A stretch of DNA of 64,000 nt from G958295935 sp965224235 (GTDB lineage Bacteria; Chloroflexota; Dehalococcoidia; Lucifugimonadales; Lucifugimonadaceae): the NCBI GenBank assembly GCA_965224235.1, contig CBDCYP010000002.1, positions 1,426,001 to 1,490,000 on the forward strand. Direction: 5' to 3'. Shown piece by piece: positions 8,346-17,373 of this stretch. Below the pieces are notes generated by a model. It saw only the letters and a program-made list of their open reading frames with translations, did no database searches and was not told the DNA's origin. Both the position numbers and the translations under genes were made by a program. Numbering within the stretch: position 1 is the stretch's first letter; every line of letters starts with the position of its first letter.

Positions 8346-9662
8346 ATGACCGGCCGAATTGGGATGAAGACATCGTTGCCTGACCAAGCTACGTTCGATT
8401 ACTCGGTAGACGGAATGTCACCGTCACGCGTCGAAAAGCCCGGCTCGGTCGATGACCTGGTGAGATTGCTGGCTGACTCCCACCCCCGTGGACAAGCCGT
8501 TATCCCGTTTGGGGGAAGCACACGCATGTGTGTTGGCAATGTTCCGGAACGCTACGACGCGGCGCTCAATCTAAACGGCCTCGACTCTGAAGTCGACCAC
8601 GTGCCCGGCGACCTCACCGTGGTTGCAACGGCCGGAGTCCGCATCGGTCAACTACAGGACCGGCTGGCCTTGTCGGCGCAACGCCTGCCGTTTGAGACGC
8701 CCGAGCCGCACAGGGCCACTGTCGGCGGTATAGTGGCTTCAAATCCAACTAACTTGACGGGGGTATCATTCGGCGGCATTCGTGACTGGGTCCTCGGTAT
8801 GAGAATTGTGCTCGGAGATGGCACGGACACGCGTACTGGCGGGCGGGTGGTGAAAAACGTCCAAGGCTACGACCTGCACCGGCTCCACACCGGGGCTTGT
8901 GGCTCTCTGGGCGTGATCGCTGAGGTAGCGTTCAAACTCATGCCCATGCCCGAACAAACGAGAACAGTGGCGGCATGGTTCTCCTCGCCGGAAGTGGCGA
9001 CAACGGCTGCCCAAACCGTGCTGGACAGTCCCATCTTGCCCGAGGCGATGTCCGTCATCGCCGGGCCGCGGCGCACCGACTTACCTACAGGGCATCTGAC
9101 GCACTCGGCCTCCGGGGAAGACACAAACTACGTGCTTCTGGCCAGGGTCACCGGTGGCATGGCGGCCGTTGCCAGGCAGGTGGACATGGTGACCGGGGCG
9201 GCGGGCGCCGCTTCGGCCGACGGTTACGAGGTTCTGGACCAAGACGAAGCCGATCCACTTTGGGGGATGGCACATGGGAACCACTTTGACCCGGAGGGAC
9301 TGACGGCGCGCATTGTCGTCAAACCGCTTGCCATCGAGAGCGTCCTGGTCGATCTGGAAAGGCATCAACTACGGCGCCAGGGGCCCGCTGCGTCGATAAT
9401 CGGCCACATGGGTTTCGGCGTAATTCTGATCAATTGGCCCAGTGGCGCGAACTTTGACGGTCACAAATTAGCGGAATTCGCATTTTCGTTGGCCAACCGG
9501 CACGGTGGAATTGCGATAATCGAACGTTGTCCGACCGCGGTAAAAATGAACACGGATGTTTTCGGAGACGTCGGCGCGTCACTGGAAATAATGAAACGCT
9601 TGAAGCTCCAATACGACCCCGGACGCGTGCTAAACCCGGGACGGTTCGCAGGCCGCATCTAG
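8346..9662 (+). CDS. glcE: FAD-binding oxidase subunit, GlcE-like
   Basis: Second flavin-binding subunit of the glycolate/D-lactate oxidase. It has the N-terminal PCMH fold with pyrophosphate loop IPFGGSTRM, then HRATVGGIVASNPTN and the conserved VVKNVQGYDLHRL, which is typical of GlcE. The C-terminus (LQYDPGRVLNPGRF) matches the usual end of this family. At 438 aa it is longer than many GlcE proteins, with the extra length in the C-terminal half. An internal ATG at 8364 is an alternative start; neither has a strong ribosome-binding site. It lies directly upstream of glcF. Alone it could be mistaken for another FAD-linked oxidase, but the order glcD-(x)-glcE-glcF settles the role. Confidence 0.88.
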   Translation: MTGRIGMKTSLPDQATFDYSVDGMSPSRVEKPGSVDDLVRLLADSHPRGQAVIPFGGSTRMCVGNVPERYDAALNLNGLDSEVDHVPGDLTVVATAGVRIGQLQDRLALSAQRLPFETPEPHRATVGGIVASNPTNLTGVSFGGIRDWVLGMRIVLGDGTDTRTGGRVVKNVQGYDLHRLHTGACGSLGVIAEVAFKLMPMPEQTRTVAAWFSSPEVATTAAQTVLDSPILPEAMSVIAGPRRTDLPTGHLTHSASGEDTNYVLLARVTGGMAAVARQVDMVTGAAGAASADGYEVLDQDEADPLWGMAHGNHFDPEGLTARIVVKPLAIESVLVDLERHQLRRQGPAASIIGHMGFGVILINWPSGANFDGHKLAEFAFSLANRHGGIAIIERCPTAVKMNTDVFGDVGASLEIMKRLKLQYDPGRVLNPGRFAGRI

Positions 9663-9763
9663 CAAATGTCATCACATCGCTCCCGCACCAATGACACCCG
9701 CATCCCGCAAAACGGCGTGTCGACGCCGCATTCCGTGCCGATGAGAGGCCGGGTGGACACCCC

Positions 9764-11077
9764 ATGACCACACCTCGCGTAGGCCCTCCGGGCACTTTTC
9801 CGGGCTTCGTCGACCAGGAATTCCCCCACGACGACCTGTACAAGTGCGTGCACTGCGGATTCTGTCTGAACGCCTGCCCCACCTACATCGAAACCGGACT
9901 GGAGGCGGAATCTCCCCGCGGCCGCCTGGCCCTGATGAAAGCCGTCAATGAAGGGCGGATTGGCATCACCGAGCAGGTCGTCGGTCACTGGGACCTGTGC
10001 CTGCAATGCAGGGCGTGTGAGGTGGCGTGCCCATCAGGCGTTCCATACGGGCGCCTGATGGAAGCTACCCGGACGTCCGTAGAACAGTCCTTTAAGCGGT
10101 CGAGGTCGGAACGAATCGGGCGGGCGATCGGTTACCGCGGAATTCTCACCAGCCCCGGGCGTACGAAAGCCGCAGGCGCAGCACTGAAGCTCTATGTCAA
10201 AAGCGGCATGCGGAAGCTCGCTCGCAACAGCGGATTCCTGCGACTGTTACCCGGAGATTTTGAGCATCTCGACAGTAGTTTGCCGCGCATGAGCGAACAG
10301 TTCTTCTCAGCGAAGGGCCAAGTCGTCCGGCCACGCGGCGTTAGGCGAGGGAGGGTCGCCCTGTTGGCCGGTTGCGTTATGCCGCTCGCTCACGCCGAGA
10401 CCATGGAGGCCGCCACGAGAGTTCTCGCACATAACGGCATTGAGGTTGTCGTTACCGCGGCCCAAGGGTGTTGCGGAGCGCTTAACGCGCATTCCGGCGA
10501 ACGTGAGTCGGCGCGGGCCATGGCACGCCGCAACGTAGATTCCTTCCTGTCGGCCGACCCCGATGCAATCGTCACCCTGTCGGCCGGCTGCGGCTCGACA
10601 ATGAAGGAGTATGGTGGACTGCTTCATCACGACGGCGAGTACGCTGCAAAAGCCGAACGAGCAGCTTCTCTGACCAGGGACATCCACGAATACCTCGTCG
10701 GCCTGCCGTTCACGCCACCTGAATCGAAGGTCGAACGGCGGGTTACTTATCAGGACCCCTGCCATCTCGCCAACGCGCAGCGGATCACCGAAGCGCCGCG
10801 GGAGCTGTTGCGGGCCATACCCGGACTGGAATTGGTCGAGATGGCTGAATCGGGTATCTGCTGCGGCTCGGCAGGCACCTACTCGATCACCCAAAAAGAG
10901 ATGTCACTTCGGCTCGGCGAGAGGAAAGCTAATAACGTTACCTCCACCGGCGCGGAGGTCGTCGCGACCGGCAATCCGGGCTGCGCAATGCAGATCGAAA
11001 ACGCGTTGCGACGCGCCGGATCGGCTGTGCAGGTCAAGTACGTGGTGGACCTGCTGGACGAGGCGTACGGGACTTAA
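9764..11077 (+). CDS. glcF: Glycolate oxidase iron-sulfur subunit GlcF
   Basis: Electron-transfer subunit that takes electrons from the GlcD/GlcE flavoproteins. Two ferredoxin-type [4Fe-4S] motifs are visible: CVHCGFCLNACP (about residues 28-39) and CLQCRACEVACP (about 80-91). They are followed by two cysteine-rich CCG domains, with QGCCGALNAHSG and GICCGSAGTY. Length (437 aa) and domain order match GlcF. The ATG at 9764 is used; the 100 bp after glcE contains no gene. Electrons probably go on to the quinone pool at the membrane. It is the last of the oxidase genes; the following dehydrogenase genes may be in the same transcript. Confidence 0.93.
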   Translation: MTTPRVGPPGTFPGFVDQEFPHDDLYKCVHCGFCLNACPTYIETGLEAESPRGRLALMKAVNEGRIGITEQVVGHWDLCLQCRACEVACPSGVPYGRLMEATRTSVEQSFKRSRSERIGRAIGYRGILTSPGRTKAAGAALKLYVKSGMRKLARNSGFLRLLPGDFEHLDSSLPRMSEQFFSAKGQVVRPRGVRRGRVALLAGCVMPLAHAETMEAATRVLAHNGIEVVVTAAQGCCGALNAHSGERESARAMARRNVDSFLSADPDAIVTLSAGCGSTMKEYGGLLHHDGEYAAKAERAASLTRDIHEYLVGLPFTPPESKVERRVTYQDPCHLANAQRITEAPRELLRAIPGLELVEMAESGICCGSAGTYSITQKEMSLRLGERKANNVTSTGAEVVATGNPGCAMQIENALRRAGSAVQVKYVVDLLDEAYGT

Positions 11078-11206
11078 ATCGGCTAGCAGGTAGTTCGAAC
11101 CTGCGTCCATCGCGGGGCTGCCCTGCATTGCCCCGCATCTATAATCGGTCTGCTGAGAGGGCGCGGCAACGTTGATTGATTCACTCCGAGGAGAGGAAAG
11201 CGACTA

Positions 11207-11998
11207 ATGGACCTGGGACTAAAAGACAAAGTCGCAATTGTGACTGGGGGCAGCTTCGGCATCGGCAAGGCGGCAGCGGCCTCACTGTCGGCCGAGGGGG
11301 CGCTGGTCGCCATCGCGGCGCGCAACCAGGCCGACCTGGATGCGGCAGCCCGAGAGATTGAGGCATCGACGGGAAACCCTGTCATGGGAATATCGACGGA
11401 TGTTCGCGATGAAGGGCAGGTGCGAGACCTGGTCGATCGGGTAGTTGGAGAATGGGGCGGAGTCGACATCATCGTCAACAATGCTGGCACAAGCGCCGCG
11501 CACTCGTTTTCCGATCTGACAGACGAGATATTCACAGATGATTTTCGCCTTAAGGTTTACGGCGCCATGTACTGCATCAGGGCGGCGCTGCCACACTTGA
11601 AAAAGTCGGCTGGCGGGGCGATTCTCAACATCACGACCCCGGGCGGGAAAGCTTCGGGACCGGGCACAAACCCAACGTCGATGGCGCGTGCAGCCGGTAT
11701 CTCGATGACAAAGTCGCTGTCGAAAGAGTTCGCAGCATTCAACGTCAGAGTGAATACCGTGTGCATCGGAACAATCAAGAGCCGACAGAATGAGCGCGGG
11801 TGGGAGCGGATTCACGCAGGAGACCCGTCGTACACGCTGGAAGATCATTGGCGCCAGCGCGGTAATGAAATACCCCTTGGCCGGGTCGGCGAGTCGCATG
11901 AGGCGGGAGATGTAATCTGCTTCCTCGTGTCGGAACGGGCTTCATACGTGACCGGCACATCGGTGAACGTCGACGGCGGTGTTTCACCGGTCGTGTGA
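11207..11998 (+). CDS. SDR-family oxidoreductase lacking the YxxxK pair
   Basis: Short-chain dehydrogenase fold, 263 aa. It has the NAD(P) motif TGGSFGIG (residues 13-20), the structural NNAG at 91-94, and a normal C-terminus (YVTGTSVNVDGG). In classical members the catalytic Tyr and Lys sit in YxASK; aligned here are Thr157 and Arg161 (PTSMARAAG), and the catalytic Ser is replaced by Thr in NITTP. The fold is complete but the usual proton relay is absent, so the chemistry may differ from a classical ketoreductase. A strong ribosome-binding site (GAGGAGAGG) precedes the ATG at 11207. It follows glcF by 129 bp and precedes a beta-hydroxyacid dehydrogenase. The substrate is unknown. Confidence 0.9.
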   Translation: MDLGLKDKVAIVTGGSFGIGKAAAASLSAEGALVAIAARNQADLDAAAREIEASTGNPVMGISTDVRDEGQVRDLVDRVVGEWGGVDIIVNNAGTSAAHSFSDLTDEIFTDDFRLKVYGAMYCIRAALPHLKKSAGGAILNITTPGGKASGPGTNPTSMARAAGISMTKSLSKEFAAFNVRVNTVCIGTIKSRQNERGWERIHAGDPSYTLEDHWRQRGNEIPLGRVGESHEAGDVICFLVSERASYVTGTSVNVDGGVSPVV

Positions 11999-12178
11999 AC
12001 TCGGCTGCCCGTCAGACCTGATCGGTCTCGCGGGCGACGATGCGGGGCGAGTGCGGGCCGACATACAGCCGGTCCGCAGAGTAAACCGTTCACGGCCCGC
12101 GCATTCGCTACCCTGATAGGCGCCGGCACACCGCATACTTGCGCCGCGTACGCGAGAAAGCATGGAGGGGGACGCAAC

Positions 12179-13108
12179 ATGGGACTACGTGTTGAAGGAC
12201 CCGTCGCTTTTGTTGGCGTCGGCAAACTGGGAACGCCTATGGCGGCGCGACTCATCGCCGCCGGTCACCACATCGTTGTTTACGACAAGAACCAGGGAGC
12301 GGCCAACCGGCAGGCAGGTTGCAACGTCGAGGTTGCCGAATCGCCCGCGGCCGCGGCTGAAACCTGCGATGTGGTGTTCACCTGCCTTCCGGGCCCGACT
12401 GAATTCAACGATCTGCTTTTCGGAGACGACGCCCTTGCAGAGGCATTGCGGCCAGGTTCGATACTCGTAGACCACACCACGAATTCCCCAGAGGTCATCT
12501 CGTCAGCGGCCGCACAACTTGAACACCGCGGCGTTTCGTTGATAGACGCCCCTGTCAGCGGGGGCGTCGAGGGCGCACGGACGGGCGATCTGACGGCGTT
12601 GGTAGGCGGCGGGGACACCGATGTCGCGCAGATACGGCACTACCTCGACGCAACGTGTTCGTCCGTTTTTCACCTTGGTCCCGCGGGTAGCGGCACGGTT
12701 GCAAAATTGATGAACAATCTGGCCTGTTTCACGCTTGACCAAGTCTTCGCGGAGTGTCTGACCATTGGCGTCAGGGCCGGAGTTGACCCACAACGCCTCT
12801 TCGATGCCCTGAGAGGCAGCGCCATCGGCAACGGCGCCAATATCAAGGTTCGACTGGCGGAAACGTTCATGAGGAGTGACTTCGAACCCCGCTTCACGTT
12901 GGCTGGTGCGCATAAGGACCTCACCCTGGCGTTGGAACTGGCAGACCGGCTGAATGTGCCTTTGCGGCTTACTCCCCTGGCTCTTTCCGAACTGGGCGAA
13001 GCCGTCGAGCGCGGACTTGCCGATCTCGACGCGTCGATCGCGATGACCCTTCAAGAGGAACGATCCGGTGTACGCGCAAGACCTATGGATGGATCGACCG
13101 ACGCCTGA
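12179..13108 (+). CDS. Beta-hydroxyacid dehydrogenase (3-hydroxyisobutyrate dehydrogenase family)
   Basis: NAD(P)-dependent dehydrogenase, 309 aa, acting on a 3-hydroxyacid such as 3-hydroxyisobutyrate or tartronate semialdehyde. Motifs in order are the Rossmann loop VGVGKLGTPMA, the substrate-binding DAPVSGGVEGA, and the catalytic helix GSGTVAKLMNN with its Lys. Length is standard. A GGAGGGGG ribosome-binding site precedes the ATG at 12179. It comes after the GlcDEF/SDR genes on the same strand. A tartronate-semialdehyde reductase role would link it to glyoxylate produced by the glycolate oxidase; this is a plausible inference, not shown by the sequence. Confidence 0.9.
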   Translation: MGLRVEGPVAFVGVGKLGTPMAARLIAAGHHIVVYDKNQGAANRQAGCNVEVAESPAAAAETCDVVFTCLPGPTEFNDLLFGDDALAEALRPGSILVDHTTNSPEVISSAAAQLEHRGVSLIDAPVSGGVEGARTGDLTALVGGGDTDVAQIRHYLDATCSSVFHLGPAGSGTVAKLMNNLACFTLDQVFAECLTIGVRAGVDPQRLFDALRGSAIGNGANIKVRLAETFMRSDFEPRFTLAGAHKDLTLALELADRLNVPLRLTPLALSELGEAVERGLADLDASIAMTLQEERSGVRARPMDGSTDA

Positions 13109-13249
13109 GGGCAACGGCAAAATGCCCAGCCCACCCGCCGCGGGCGCGCGAGCACACGGTTGACCGCGCGCAGTCTAGGAACTTATACTCGCGCGGACTA
13201 TACCTATTGACTATCAATCCGGGGCATGTTGGCCCTGATGAGGCATGTC

Positions 13250-14641
13250 ATGACTACAGCCACGCGCAAAGACACAGATGTCGCCATGATGGCGCACCTG
13301 TTACGGAGAGCCGGTTTTGGCGCCACTCGTGACCAACTCGACCAATACGTCGCCAAAGGTTACGAAGAGACGGTGGAGGAACTGCTCAATCCCGAGTATG
13401 GCGATCCGCCCGATCAGGACCTGCTGGAACGTTATTTCATCGCCGCCACGGAGGCCCGCTCTGTCGGGCATGCCGACCCGCAGTGGTCATGGCGGTTGGT
13501 TACCAGCCCCAAACCGCTCGAAGAAAAGATCGCCCTTTTCTGGCACAGCGTACTGGCGGTCGGAGGCATCAAGTTAGACCACGGTCTTGAGATGCTGACC
13601 GAAATAGACCTTTTCCGAAGGGTTGGCCTGGGGAAGTTCCGAACCATCCTGTTGGAGATTTCCAGAAATCCGGGAATGATGTTTTGGCTAGATAATCAGA
13701 ACAGCCATAAAGACGCGCCGAACGAAAACTACGGCCGCGAACTACTTGAACTGTTCTCCATGGGCATCGACGAACACGGCGAAGGCGCGTACTCAGAAGA
13801 CGACGTCAAGGTCGCGGCCAGAGCGTTCACCGGTTGGGCGTCTCGGCCCACAATGCCGCCGTTTTTCCTGGGGCCATTTCCGATGGAGTTCCAGTACGAC
13901 CCAGACGACCACGATCACAGCGACAAAGTGTTCCTGGGCGAGGCCGGCGACTGGAATGGTGATGACGCGGTGGCGATCATAGTTCGCCAACGCCCGACGG
14001 CCGAATTCGTTAGCCGGCGCCTCTACCAGTTCTTCGTCGCCGACGATGCCGATGAGGCGGAAGTTCAGCGCCTCGCAGACGTGTTCGAAGACAGCGACGG
14101 AGAGATCAGGGCGGTACTGAGAGCGATTTACCTCTCCGATCATTTCAAGTCGGAGGCCGTGCGATACCGTAAGGTGAAAAGCCCCGCCGAAATGGTTTAC
14201 GGAACGGCGCGCCTTACAGACCGCTATAGCCTTCCGGACATGGACGCCTCGATGTTGGCAAACTACGCCATGTTCATGGGACAGCATCTATTGAACCCGC
14301 CGAGCGTAGAAGGCTGGCACGAGGGCGAGGAGTGGGTCGACAGCGGCGCCCTGGTTGAACGAATCAACTTCGCGTCAGGTGAACTTGAAAAGACCGACAC
14401 GCCCGGTATCGCCGGAATGGTCTCCCGCGTGCGAGCAGCGGGCAGCGGCCTGTCAGGCAGAGCGTACGTAGAGGCGTGTCTTGATGCCATGGGCGCGATC
14501 GACGTGTCCGAACGCACCCTGGCGCTGCTCGGGGAACACGCTTCAGGTCAACCGCAGCCATCAAGCCCGGCGGACGAGGTCAGCCGCGCCGTCGAGATGT
14601 TCCAGTTGATCGCATCCACACCCGACTTTCAGTATTGCTAA
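13250..14641 (+). CDS. DUF1800 family protein
   Basis: Member of the DUF1800 family, 463 aa from this start. The family hallmarks are visible: HLLRRAGFGAT at the N-terminus, FWHSVLAVG, a central NYGRELLELFSMG, ARAFTGW, and LNPPSVEGWHEG near the C-terminus. The family has no proven biochemical function and usually pairs with DUF1501. An ATG at 13226 could add eight residues; 13250 has GAGG 6 nt upstream. I see no Tat or Sec signal peptide, although family members in other phyla are often exported. It is first of three genes (DUF1800, DUF1501, NHL); the next gene begins about 38 bp after its stop. A paralogue in the same order lies on the opposite strand at 21008-22384. Confidence 0.9.
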   Translation: MTTATRKDTDVAMMAHLLRRAGFGATRDQLDQYVAKGYEETVEELLNPEYGDPPDQDLLERYFIAATEARSVGHADPQWSWRLVTSPKPLEEKIALFWHSVLAVGGIKLDHGLEMLTEIDLFRRVGLGKFRTILLEISRNPGMMFWLDNQNSHKDAPNENYGRELLELFSMGIDEHGEGAYSEDDVKVAARAFTGWASRPTMPPFFLGPFPMEFQYDPDDHDHSDKVFLGEAGDWNGDDAVAIIVRQRPTAEFVSRRLYQFFVADDADEAEVQRLADVFEDSDGEIRAVLRAIYLSDHFKSEAVRYRKVKSPAEMVYGTARLTDRYSLPDMDASMLANYAMFMGQHLLNPPSVEGWHEGEEWVDSGALVERINFASGELEKTDTPGIAGMVSRVRAAGSGLSGRAYVEACLDAMGAIDVSERTLALLGEHASGQPQPSSPADEVSRAVEMFQLIASTPDFQYC

Positions 14642-14679
14642 ACCAGTGGCCGAAAGGTCAGGAACCCAGGAGTCAAGAG

Positions 14680-15834
14680 ATGGCGATAAACGGTCACGGG
14701 AGCAACGGCAGGCCCAAAAATCTGGTTGTCATCCAGCTTTCCGGAGGAAACGACTATCTGAATACCGTCGTCCCCTACCAGGACGGGCTGTACTACGACT
14801 ACAGACCGGTCATGGGACTTAGTGGAGAGAAGGTCATCCCGCTTGACGATCGTGTCGGATTCAACTCCCACATGGGCGCATTCAAACGGCTGTATGACGA
14901 CAACAAGCTGGCGGTAATCATGGGTATCGGATATCCGGAACCCAACCGCTCCCACTTCCGGTCGATGGACATATGGCACACGGCCGAACCAGCGATTTCG
15001 TCATCGGAAGGGTGGCTCGGCAAAACGACACTGGCCCTCGACCCTGAAGGCAAGAACCCGGTGACCGCGGTCAACTTTGGCCGGGGGCTGCCGAGAGCCC
15101 TTGCATTCCCTGGGGTTTCCGTGGCCTCAGTCGGCGCGCTCGAAACCTACGGCCTGTACACCGGACTTGCAGGCGCCTCGAACCGCGACGCGCTGCTCGA
15201 CACCGTTAGCCGGATCTACCAGCCCTTGTCCGAGGAGGGATACCCGTCCCTGCGATTGATGCAGACCGGCCGGGGAATGTTGGACGGCGCGGATCTGCTG
15301 CGTGCAGCGCCCGCCGGCTACACGTCGAGCGTTGAGTACAACGCCGAGAATCCCATCGCGCAGAGCCTCAAAGGCGTAGCGCAGGTAATGTCGGCCGGAT
15401 TGGGCACTCGCATTTTTTACACTCAGCACGGCAGTTTCGACACTCACACAAACGAACTTGTGAACCACGCAAAGCTGTGGGACGAAGTGTCGGAGGCGGT
15501 GGAGTGCTTTTGGGCGGATCTGATCGAGCAGGGACAAGCGGACGACACCGTAATCTGGATGTTCTCGGAGTTCGGCCGACGCATCGAGGATAACGGCGCT
15601 GGGACGGACCACGGCTCAGGCGGGGTCTCCTTTATGATTGGCAACCCGGTCAACGGCGGACTATACGGCGACTACCCAAACCTCAATCCGCAGGATCAAC
15701 TTGAAGGGGACGTGCGCTACAACACGGACTACCGCACCGCTTACGCATCGATCCTTGAGGATGTCCTTCACGTAGAGTCAGAATGGGTGATGAACAGGAA
15801 GTTTGAACCGATTAAAGAGCTCGTCCACGCCTAG
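14680..15834 (+). CDS. DUF1501 family protein
   Basis: DUF1501 protein with an alkaline-phosphatase/sulfatase-like fold by family, 384 aa. Visible motifs are VVIQLSGGNDYLN at the N-terminus, PEPNRSHFRSMDIWH, TQHGSFDTHTNE and the C-terminal SEFGRRIEDNGAGTDHG, where the His/Asp residues resemble a metal site. The frame opens at a TTG at 14635 inside the DUF1800 gene, but the ATG at 14680 has AGGAG 7 nt upstream and begins just before the conserved strand, so I use it. Planctomycete members carry a Tat leader; this one has none. It is translated with DUF1800 and followed by an NHL protein. The activity is unknown. Confidence 0.9.
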   Translation: MAINGHGSNGRPKNLVVIQLSGGNDYLNTVVPYQDGLYYDYRPVMGLSGEKVIPLDDRVGFNSHMGAFKRLYDDNKLAVIMGIGYPEPNRSHFRSMDIWHTAEPAISSSEGWLGKTTLALDPEGKNPVTAVNFGRGLPRALAFPGVSVASVGALETYGLYTGLAGASNRDALLDTVSRIYQPLSEEGYPSLRLMQTGRGMLDGADLLRAAPAGYTSSVEYNAENPIAQSLKGVAQVMSAGLGTRIFYTQHGSFDTHTNELVNHAKLWDEVSEAVECFWADLIEQGQADDTVIWMFSEFGRRIEDNGAGTDHGSGGVSFMIGNPVNGGLYGDYPNLNPQDQLEGDVRYNTDYRTAYASILEDVLHVESEWVMNRKFEPIKELVHA

Positions 15835-15916
15835 GGCTGGTGGGTGTCGTGTCGGGCATTCTTGTCTGACTCACCTGTCTCGCCGGAATGGCCATCGGAA
15901 TCACTAACACAATCCC

Positions 15917-16885
15917 ATGAACCCATATTCATACAGCCATACGATAGGAATCGCCTCTTTCGAGGGGCGCGGGTTCATGAACCCCGTAGACGTAAGGTTC
16001 TCGCGTGACGGCAATCTTTACGTACTGAGCAGGTCGAACGCCGGCAACAAAAACGTGCGCGTTAGCGTCGTAACGCTCGATTCCGAGTTCTTGTTTGAGT
16101 TTGCGAACTGGGGCACGGAACCTGGCATGGCGACGCAACCTACGAGCTTGGCATTCGGCCCGGATGATCGCGTCTACGTCCCAGACGAATTCATTAACAC
16201 GGTCTCGGTATTCGAAAAGGACGGGACATTCGTCGAGCGATGGGGTGAAGAGGGGGACGGCCCGGGACAGTTCAGCAGGCCTTCCGGGATCGCGGTCGAC
16301 TCCGACGGCAACTTGCACGTAGTGGACCACCTCAACGCCCGAATCCAAAAGTACTCGCCCGACGGACACTACATCTCGTCATTTGGCACATTCGGTACGG
16401 GAAACGGAGAATTCAATTTCCCGTGGGGCATCTCGATCGACCCCGAGGACGGAATCTGGATAGCGGACTGGCGCAATGACCGTATTCAGCGCTTCGGACC
16501 TGACGGTGAGTTCGTGGCGGCATTCGGTTCGCGCGGCGTTGGCAATGGAGAATTCAATCGCCCATCGAGCGTCCATGTTGGCCTGGACGGGCTGATCTAC
16601 GTCTCCGACTGGTGGAACAACCGCGTGCAGGTGTTCGAAAAAGACGGCGCCCACCGGAAAACTCTGAATGGCGACGCCACGCTTTCAAAGTGGTGCCAGG
16701 AGTTCCTAGACGTCAACCCGGAACAGGCAAGTTGGCGGGAGAACTCAGGGACGGCCGAACGCGAAAAGCTCTTCTGGCGGCCCGCCGGCATCGACACATC
16801 CCCCGACGGCCTCGTGGTAATCGCTGACAGTTGTCGCCACCGGGTTCAGATATACAGTCGAGCAGGCGTACCCGCGCTGGCCTGA
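15917..16885 (+). CDS. NHL-repeat beta-propeller protein
   Basis: A 322-residue protein made of NHL-type repeats, each about 45-50 residues. Repeat landmarks recur: RPSGIAVDSDGNLHVVDHLN, FPWGISIDPEDGIWIADWRN, RPSSVHVGLDGLIYVSDWWN, then RPAGIDTSPDGLVVIAD. They suggest a five- or six-bladed propeller that would act as a binding or scaffolding surface. There is no signal peptide, so it is probably cytoplasmic. It is third in the DUF1800-DUF1501-NHL triad, 82 bp after DUF1501. A paralogue closes the opposing triad at 18570-19712. A specific ligand or partner cannot be named. Confidence 0.88.
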   Translation: MNPYSYSHTIGIASFEGRGFMNPVDVRFSRDGNLYVLSRSNAGNKNVRVSVVTLDSEFLFEFANWGTEPGMATQPTSLAFGPDDRVYVPDEFINTVSVFEKDGTFVERWGEEGDGPGQFSRPSGIAVDSDGNLHVVDHLNARIQKYSPDGHYISSFGTFGTGNGEFNFPWGISIDPEDGIWIADWRNDRIQRFGPDGEFVAAFGSRGVGNGEFNRPSSVHVGLDGLIYVSDWWNNRVQVFEKDGAHRKTLNGDATLSKWCQEFLDVNPEQASWRENSGTAEREKLFWRPAGIDTSPDGLVVIADSCRHRVQIYSRAGVPALA

Positions 16886-16905
16886 CACGGGCGTTCGCCT
16901 GATCA

Positions 16906-16925
16906 CAGGTAAGTTCCGTTACCTG
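16906..16925. terminator. Hairpin after the first NHL gene
   Basis: CAGGTAA and TTACCTG form a perfect 7-bp stem around a 6-nt loop, 21 bp after the NHL stop codon. There is no T-run after it, so it may be a weak or factor-dependent terminator. Confidence 0.3.
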
Positions 16926-17010
16926 GCGGCGATCAAGCCTGCCTGATCTACGCGTTCAGGTGCTCAACATGGCCTGTTCACCCTAAATCCACGCACCCGG
17001 GCCGCGCAAC

Positions 17011-17200
17011 GTGTCATTCGGCGCTCCTAGATGTCGTTCGACAGACCAAGAATTCATTCGGCAGACCAAGATGTCATTCGGCAGACCAAGATGTCATTCG
17101 GCAGCCCAAGATGTCATTCGGCAGCCCGGGATGTTACCCCCAGCGCCCAAATATCATTCCCAGCGCCCAAATGTCATTCCGAGCGAAGCCGAGGAATCTA
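17011..17200. repeat. Tandem repeat of a 20-bp unit
   Basis: From 17011 to 17180 the sequence repeats with an exact 20-bp period for about 8.5 copies. The best copies read GCAGACCAAGATGTCATTCG (17061-17080 and 17081-17100 are identical), and copies diverge toward both ends. The last copy runs straight into the dispersed motif ATGTCATTCCGAGCGAAGCC at 17171-17190. It lies in the 488-bp gene-free gap 16886-17373 between convergent genes. The spacing leaves no spacers, so it is not a CRISPR. No open frame across it has a ribosome-binding site. Confidence 0.85.
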
Positions 17201-17294
17201 AGCCGGTCGTTGGCTGTTCCAGCGCCAGTCAAGCAACAAGGCCTTGCGCCAGGACGCGTTGCTCCTCGACAGCCTGGTTATGGGATAAGCACGT

Positions 17295-17331
17295 GAAATT
17301 CCTCACTCCGAACTCCGTTTCGAAATGACAG
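17295..17331. repeat. Inverted partner of the dispersed CATTCTGAG motif
   Basis: The reverse complement reads CTGTCATTTCGAAACGGAG and then ends in GAGGAATTTC, a diverged copy of the motif found in forward orientation at 17171-17200. The two copies form an imperfect inverted pair about 95 bp apart. A similar pair exists at 5417/5505. Confidence 0.5.
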
Positions 17332-17373
17332 TCGAGGGGCGGGGGATACGTACGTTCTAGTATGAACAGGCGC

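Noticed and set aside
17011..17200. CRISPR array
   Set aside because: Units are contiguous with a 20-bp period, have no unique spacers, and no cas gene is nearby.
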